In this document: piece after piece, positions 18,738-21,193 of the stretch
How positions within the stretch are numbered: the first letter of the stretch is position 1
Layout of the letters: the number at the start of each line of letters is the position of its first letter
Source of the DNA: Candidatus Merdenecus merdavium
Lineage (GTDB): Bacteria; Bacillota; Clostridia; Lachnospirales; Lachnospiraceae
NCBI GenBank assembly: GCA_018715425.1
Contig: DVLR01000378.1
Span: 1-21,193, forward strand
Direction of reading: 5' to 3'
DNA: 21,193 nucleotides
Notes under the pieces: generated by a model
What the model was told of the DNA's origin: nothing
What the model saw: only the letters and a program-made list of their open reading frames with translations
Databases searched by the model: none
Translations under genes and position numbers: made by a program

Positions 18738-19412
18738 ATGGAATATATTGTATCGTTATTTGAAGGGGTGATTACCTTTATATCACCTTGTCTGTTACCT
18801 ATGCTACCTATTTATATATCATATTTTGCAGGTGGAAAAGAAAGTGATCATCATAGGAAGAAGACATTGATTAACGCTTTTGGATTCGTACTAGGATTTA
18901 CTACTGTCTTTATTATATTAGGAGCATTTGCTGGAACGGTTGGAAAAATACTGCAAGATTATAAAAAAATAGTAAATATTGTTTCAGGCTTAGTTGTTAT
19001 TTTTTTTGGAATGAATTTTTTAGGAATCTTTAATGTTCAATTGTTTAAAGGATTTCGTGGGAAAAATATGGAGAATAAAGAATTAGGATTCATATCTTCT
19101 TATACTTTTGGAGCCGTTTTCTCAGTTGGCTGGACACCGTGTTTAGGTACATTTTTAGGATCGGCTCTCATGTTGGCTTCCATGCAAGGATCTACATTTA
19201 AAGGAGTTGGAATGTTATTATGTTACTCTATAGGATTAGGAATACCTTTTATATTGAGTGCTATATTTATTGATCAATTAAAGTCTACCTTCCAGACCAT
19301 TAAGAATCATTATAAAGTGATCAATACTGTTTCAGGTTGTTTATTAATTATCATAGGTATCTCTATGATGATTGGTGCAATGGATGTTCTATTGGGAATG
19401 CTAAGTATATAG
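18738..19412 (+). CDS. ccdA: CcdA-type thiol-disulfide electron carrier
   Basis: CcdA proteins are the membrane core of the DsbD family: they carry reducing equivalents from cytoplasmic thioredoxin to thiol proteins outside the membrane. The 224 residues are mostly hydrophobic, with about six transmembrane segments. The two redox cysteines are Cys18 in FISPCLLPMLP and Cys135 in GWTPCLG, in the family positions at the start of the two internal repeats. AGGAGG stands five bases before the ATG. The stop codon lies inside the ribosome binding site of the next gene, a thioredoxin-like protein and its likely partner. This pair in the origin cluster, directly after rsmG, is less usual than the genes before it. 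Confidence 0.93.
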   Translation: MEYIVSLFEGVITFISPCLLPMLPIYISYFAGGKESDHHRKKTLINAFGFVLGFTTVFIILGAFAGTVGKILQDYKKIVNIVSGLVVIFFGMNFLGIFNVQLFKGFRGKNMENKELGFISSYTFGAVFSVGWTPCLGTFLGSALMLASMQGSTFKGVGMLLCYSIGLGIPFILSAIFIDQLKSTFQTIKNHYKVINTVSGCLLIIIGISMMIGAMDVLLGMLSI

Positions 19413-19423
19413 GAGGGGTATAG

Positions 19424-20044
19424 GTGAAAAAAAACTTTAAATTATTGATGTTGATCGTAGTAATCATAGCTGTTATAGGTGGAAGTGTGGTTGCTTATGA
19501 TCTATTAAAAGAAAAAGCCCAAATGAATCTAGATAATGAAATATTAAAAGAGGAAGGACAAAATGACAACGGGCAAGACTCTGTGGATAACAATGATGGT
19601 AAAAAAACAGATGGTGATGAGGATAGTGACAATCAGTATATTGATTTTTCCATGGAAGATTATGAAGGAAACACCATAAAATTATCTGATAAAGTGGGAA
19701 AACCTATTATTATTAACTTCTGGGCTAGCTGGTGTCCTCCATGTAAGCAAGAAATGCCATATTTTAATGAAATGTACCAAAGATATGGGGAAGATATTGA
19801 ATTTATTATGGTGGATTTAGTGGGATCTAGAAATGAAACTGTAGAAGATGGAAAATCTTTTATAGAAGAAGCTGGATATGAATTTCCAGTATATTTCGAT
19901 GTAGATCAAGAAGGGTCAAATGCTTATTATATTACTTCAATGCCAACAACGATTATTATTGATGAAGATGGTAGAATTATTGAAGAAGCAAATGGTATGA
20001 TTAGTAAGTATCGATTAAAAAGTTATATAGATATGATTTATTAA
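19424..20044 (+). CDS. Membrane-anchored TlpA/ResA-like thiol-disulfide oxidoreductase
   Basis: A thioredoxin-fold protein facing the outside of the membrane, probably reduced by the CcdA protein encoded upstream. The 206 residues begin with a signal anchor (about 5-25) without a lipoprotein cysteine. A low-complexity acidic and Asn-rich linker follows (about 35-72, with DSVDNNDGKKTDGDEDSDN). The TlpA/AhpC-type domain has the active site WASWCPPCK (Cys104, Cys107) and the cis-proline loop SMPTT (Pro174). Substrates cannot be told from sequence; ResA (cytochrome c maturation) and StoA (spore cortex) are relatives, but no cytochrome genes are nearby. GTG is the start, eight bases or fewer after AGGAGGGG. 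A perfect inverted repeat follows the stop. Confidence 0.92.
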   Translation: MKKNFKLLMLIVVIIAVIGGSVVAYDLLKEKAQMNLDNEILKEEGQNDNGQDSVDNNDGKKTDGDEDSDNQYIDFSMEDYEGNTIKLSDKVGKPIIINFWASWCPPCKQEMPYFNEMYQRYGEDIEFIMVDLVGSRNETVEDGKSFIEEAGYEFPVYFDVDQEGSNAYYITSMPTTIIIDEDGRIIEEANGMISKYRLKSYIDMIY

Positions 20045-20048
20045 AATT

Positions 20049-20091
20049 AAAGGTGGTATTGCAAAAATATTATTTTTGCAATACCACCTTT
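20049..20091. terminator. Bidirectional terminator between convergent genes
   Basis: A perfect 20-bp inverted repeat occupies 20049-20068 and 20072-20091 with a three-base loop. It starts AAAGGTGGTATTGC and lies four bases past the thioredoxin-like stop and 23 bases from the hydrolase stop. Each strand shows a T-rich stretch after the stem (TTTATA on plus, TTTAATTTTAAT on minus), so it can end both transcripts. Confidence 0.9.
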
Positions 20092-20114
20092 ATACGTTAA
20101 TCTTTAAAAAGTAT

Positions 20115-21071
20115 TTAATTTTGTTCGGAAAAGTATATTTTTATCTGTTCTAACAATGCCTGAGGTGTTTCTAATTGTGGTAAATGTTTTGCATTTTTAA
20201 TACTTGTAACCTCTATTGCATTGTTATAAAAAACATAAGTTTCTAGAGTATCTTTTAAATATGGTTCCTCAACTCCACCAACTAAGTAAATACTATGATT
20301 GATTTCTTTTAATGCATGAATGATATTAACATTCACATAATTACCCTTGATGCTTGATAGTAGAAAACGTGCATTAGGACCACCTAAATGGGCGGATTCA
20401 TAGTAACTGTTGATATACTTTGACTGTACTTTGAAAGGATTAAAATAATAGTTTTCTAAGAATGTATTTTCTATATATTTACGTGATGATACAATATTAT
20501 ATATGAGAGTACCAATAACAGGAAACTCTAATAATATCTTAAGTAATTTTGTTCGTTTGGATGGTGCTTTGGCTATAATCTTCAAATCGGTAGGATTGAT
20601 AAACATCATTTTTTGAAATAAATCGGGATCATTATGACAGGCCATGATAACAAAAGAAGAAGATAATCCTGTTGCAATGATATTTGTCTTTTTACCAATT
20701 ATTTTTTTAGTAAAGTCTGATATTAATTGAACATATAAATAATTAGTATATGTTATATTCGGTTTATCCGAACGGCCACAACCAAGTAAATCTAGAGTAT
20801 AAACAGTATAATCTTTCGATAATTTGTCAACAAGTTCATCCCATTCAATATCAGAACTGTAAGGAGATAGTTCATGAATGAGCAGTAAGGGTGTGCCATT
20901 TCCTCTTTTTGTATAATATATATTTCCAAATCTCCATTCAAAATAAAGTCCTTTATCTGTAGATAATAGATTCTTCATAGATGAAAAAACAAAGATGATT
21001 TTATTTATCATATACATCAGGATAATAGCGAGTGTAGTAAATATAATACTATTTTTAATCTTATTCTTCAT
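20115..21071 (-). CDS. Membrane-anchored alpha/beta hydrolase of unknown function
   Basis: The 318-residue protein has an N-terminal membrane anchor (about 8-30), then an alpha/beta hydrolase fold. Visible elements are the oxyanion-region motif PLLLIHELSP (61-70), LDLLGCGRSDKP (93-104), a nucleophile elbow ATGLSSSF with Ser137, and a C-terminal His296 in AKHLPQLETP. The acid residue may be Glu268, Glu269 or Asp274. The elbow reads G-L-S-S-S and not the usual G-x-S-x-G. Relatives include esterases, peptidases and haloperoxidase-like enzymes, and the substrate cannot be inferred. AAGGAGC precedes the ATG. It is the only gene facing the inferred replication fork and has its own promoter and terminator, so it is an independent unit and perhaps a later addition to this locus. 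Confidence 0.88.
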   Translation of the reverse strand: MKNKIKNSIIFTTLAIILMYMINKIIFVFSSMKNLLSTDKGLYFEWRFGNIYYTKRGNGTPLLLIHELSPYSSDIEWDELVDKLSKDYTVYTLDLLGCGRSDKPNITYTNYLYVQLISDFTKKIIGKKTNIIATGLSSSFVIMACHNDPDLFQKMMFINPTDLKIIAKAPSKRTKLLKILLEFPVIGTLIYNIVSSRKYIENTFLENYYFNPFKVQSKYINSYYESAHLGGPNARFLLSSIKGNYVNVNIIHALKEINHSIYLVGGVEEPYLKDTLETYVFYNNAIEVTSIKNAKHLPQLETPQALLEQIKIYFSEQN

Positions 21072-21108
21072 ATTATAGGGCTCCTTCCATAAGAAAACTC
21101 ATATACAT

Positions 21109-21137
21109 ATTATAGACTAAATAGTGATGATATACAA
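21109..21137 (-). promoter_or_regulatory. Sigma-A promoter of the alpha/beta hydrolase gene
   Basis: On the minus strand TTGTAT (21132-21137) and a perfect TATAAT (21109-21114) are 17 bases apart. The start of transcription would be about 30 bases before the ATG at 21071. Confidence 0.8.
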
Positions 21138-21193
21138 TCGATTTTAAAAAGAAATTTTAGTATATTTATGTAATGATGATTTTATTATATATA

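Overview
This is the chromosomal replication-origin neighbourhood of a low-GC Gram-positive bacterium. The gene order and protein sequences point to Clostridia, most likely a Lachnospiraceae relative; this placement rests on recognising family features (for example the GyrA quinolone-region sequence and the large YidC with an extracellular insertion), not on a database search.

Left arm, all on the minus strand. The end of the window (1-1917) carries murT and a truncated gatD, the lipid II amidation enzyme pair. After a 386-base gap with the gyrA terminator comes the DNA replication and topology operon, read dnaA, dnaN, yaaA, recF, gyrB, gyrA (10955 down to 2304). Spacing is tight from dnaN onwards, and gyrA ends in a clear intrinsic terminator.

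Origin. The 710 bases between dnaA and rpmH (10956-11665) hold a dense cluster of DnaA boxes, including two helically phased TTATCCCCA boxes next to a perfect TGTGGATAA. They also hold a box-flanked inverted repeat, AT-rich DNA, and divergent promoters for dnaA and rpmH. A second, smaller group of boxes lies between dnaA and dnaN, as expected of a bipartite origin.

Right arm, plus strand. rpmH, rnpA, yidD, yidC and khpB/jag supply ribosome assembly, RNase P and membrane insertion. An elaborate structured terminator separates them from mnmE, mnmG and rsmG (tRNA and rRNA modification). In place of the parA/parB pair often found after rsmG there is a thiol-redox pair: a CcdA-type membrane electron carrier and a membrane-anchored TlpA/ResA-like thioredoxin. 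A perfect 20-bp inverted repeat then separates these from a convergent, membrane-anchored alpha/beta hydrolase of unknown function with its own promoter.

Every gene reads away from the origin, co-directional with the inferred forks, except the last hydrolase. Several likely starts lie downstream of the longest possible reading frame (murT, dnaN, dnaA, rpmH, rnpA). No mobile element, CRISPR array, tRNA or rRNA was seen. The gene content is conventional. The less explained parts are non-coding: the jag-mnmE RNA structure, a 13-bp hairpin in the dnaA leader, and the AGATCT inverted repeat bracketed by DnaA boxes.
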